Shown: in pieces, positions 63,401 to 64,000 of the stretch
Layout: every line of letters starts with the position of its first letter
Numbering within the stretch: position 1 is the first letter of the stretch
Assembly (NCBI RefSeq): GCF_000189635.1
Contig: NW_002476320.1
Span: 62,001 to 126,000 of the forward strand
DNA length: 64,000 nucleotides
Direction of reading: 5' to 3'
Source of the DNA: Tetrahymena thermophila SB210
Lineage: Eukaryota > Ciliophora > Oligohymenophorea > Hymenostomatida > Tetrahymenidae
Program-made: the position numbers and the translations under genes
Notes under the pieces: generated by a model
What the model was told of the DNA's origin: nothing
What the model saw: the letters and a program-made list of their open reading frames with translations, nothing else
Databases searched by the model: none

Positions 63401-64000
63401 AAAAAATTTTGCTTGTAACTAACTTAAAAGGTAACATTCATTTATGTACTATTTTAGAGTTAAAAATCGCTAGATATGTTTTAAGATTATAATATCATAC
63501 ATTAATTTTAGCTTATTGCTATTAAGTTTATTTGGTTAGTTGATTACAATTAAGGTATTAAAATAAAAGAAGTGATAGATTGATAAGAAGAAATATTTAT
63601 TTGATAGAACTATTATTAATTTCTTCTCCAAACACCCAAATTATTATTAACAGACATTCCAAAAACAATATAATCATCGTTAATAGCTGCAAGTCCTCCT
63701 GCAATCATGGTACTATTACAATATTGAGTGGGTTATTATGTTTAATTATTAAAGGCAATATTCCATTAGAAAAATCCAGTCTATTAAAATGAGGTGTAAA
63801 AGAAATCATTGAGACCTTTAAAGATTTTCAGTTAACCTTGTTATAGAGGTTAAATTTGAATGCTAAAATTAAATGCATTTGTACCTTAAGATTAGTTAGC
63901 AATATTAAAGCATGTGAATATTTTTTCAGATTAATCTTATAAAATTAGATAGTTCTGATCAAGAAAAACTACATATTTATTTGTTGAAACATAATTTGAT
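54426..64000 (-). CDS. Giant membrane surface protein D, paralogue of C (5' end outside window)
   Basis: Collinear with gene C throughout. The acidic tail (54.4-55.4 kb) ends in a single VRIPANNYNDEVDSIED. It is followed, moving upstream, by the membrane helices with the REKYGHLYNEYK-type loop (55.6-56.7 kb), the Cys-rich stalk (56.74-57.0 kb), the beta-helix-like region (57.1-59.1 kb) and the propeller-like region to the window edge. Matching landmarks in C place the missing signal peptide and furin-like Cys repeats about 0.6 kb beyond base 64000. The two copies have drifted substantially at the DNA level, including in intron positions and lengths, so this is an old tandem duplication. The intron-exon structure is only partly resolved here (one clear intron near 55780-55830). 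As with C, the function is unknown; a surface receptor or adhesion role is inferred from the layout. Confidence 0.72.

Noticed and set aside
1-64000. Mobile-element or virus-derived genes
   Set aside because: No transposase, integrase, reverse transcriptase, capsid or polymerase signature was recognised in either strand, and no long terminal repeats were seen.

Overview
The window looks like macronuclear DNA of a ciliate, most likely Tetrahymena or a close relative. It is very AT-rich. Long protein families read cleanly only if TAA and TAG are glutamine and TGA is the sole stop (the ciliate nuclear code). Introns are mostly 48-320 nt, with GT donors and AT-rich sequence up to a terminal AG. 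Gene ends below come from reading in that code. Five multi-exon models close exactly in frame after splicing (the 7TM receptor, EF-hand, SDS22-like LRR, orphan 37 kb and B-box genes).

Layout, left to right: (1) 1-2835, minus strand, a ULK/Atg1-like Ser/Thr kinase running off the left edge. (2) 5.6-9.4 kb, plus strand, a quinone-oxidoreductase-like MDR protein and a seven-helix cAMP-receptor-like GPCR. (3) 10.1-11.4 kb, minus strand, a 451-residue orphan. (4) 12.4-21.0 kb, minus strand, two tandem leucine-rich-repeat genes in which each 30-residue LRR is its own 90-nt exon, flanked by homologous introns; the array also holds a 100-N assembly gap. (5) 21.8-31.7 kb: a small J-domain protein, a TMEM43-like membrane protein, a divergent Arf-like GTPase, a two-CXC (LIN54/TSO1-type) protein and an EF-hand protein. 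(6) 33.0-41.9 kb: an SDS22-like LRR/coiled-coil protein, an orphan helical protein and a 1016-residue B-box protein with Asn/Gln/Ser-rich flanks. (7) 42.7-64.0 kb, minus strand: two adjacent paralogous giant membrane proteins. Each has a large ectodomain (propeller-like plus beta-helix-like), a Cys-rich stalk, about eight membrane helices and an acidic cytoplasmic tail. The second runs off the right edge. In the first, the tail ends in a seven-copy 22-residue repeat that is single-copy in the second.

The genes are independent eukaryotic units, not an operon. Two places look actively evolving by local duplication: the LRR exon array and the giant surface-protein pair. I saw no tRNA, rRNA, CRISPR, telomeric repeat, transposase, reverse transcriptase or virus-like gene. 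Exons come from reading frame, splice motifs and family resemblance; I had no transcript or database evidence.
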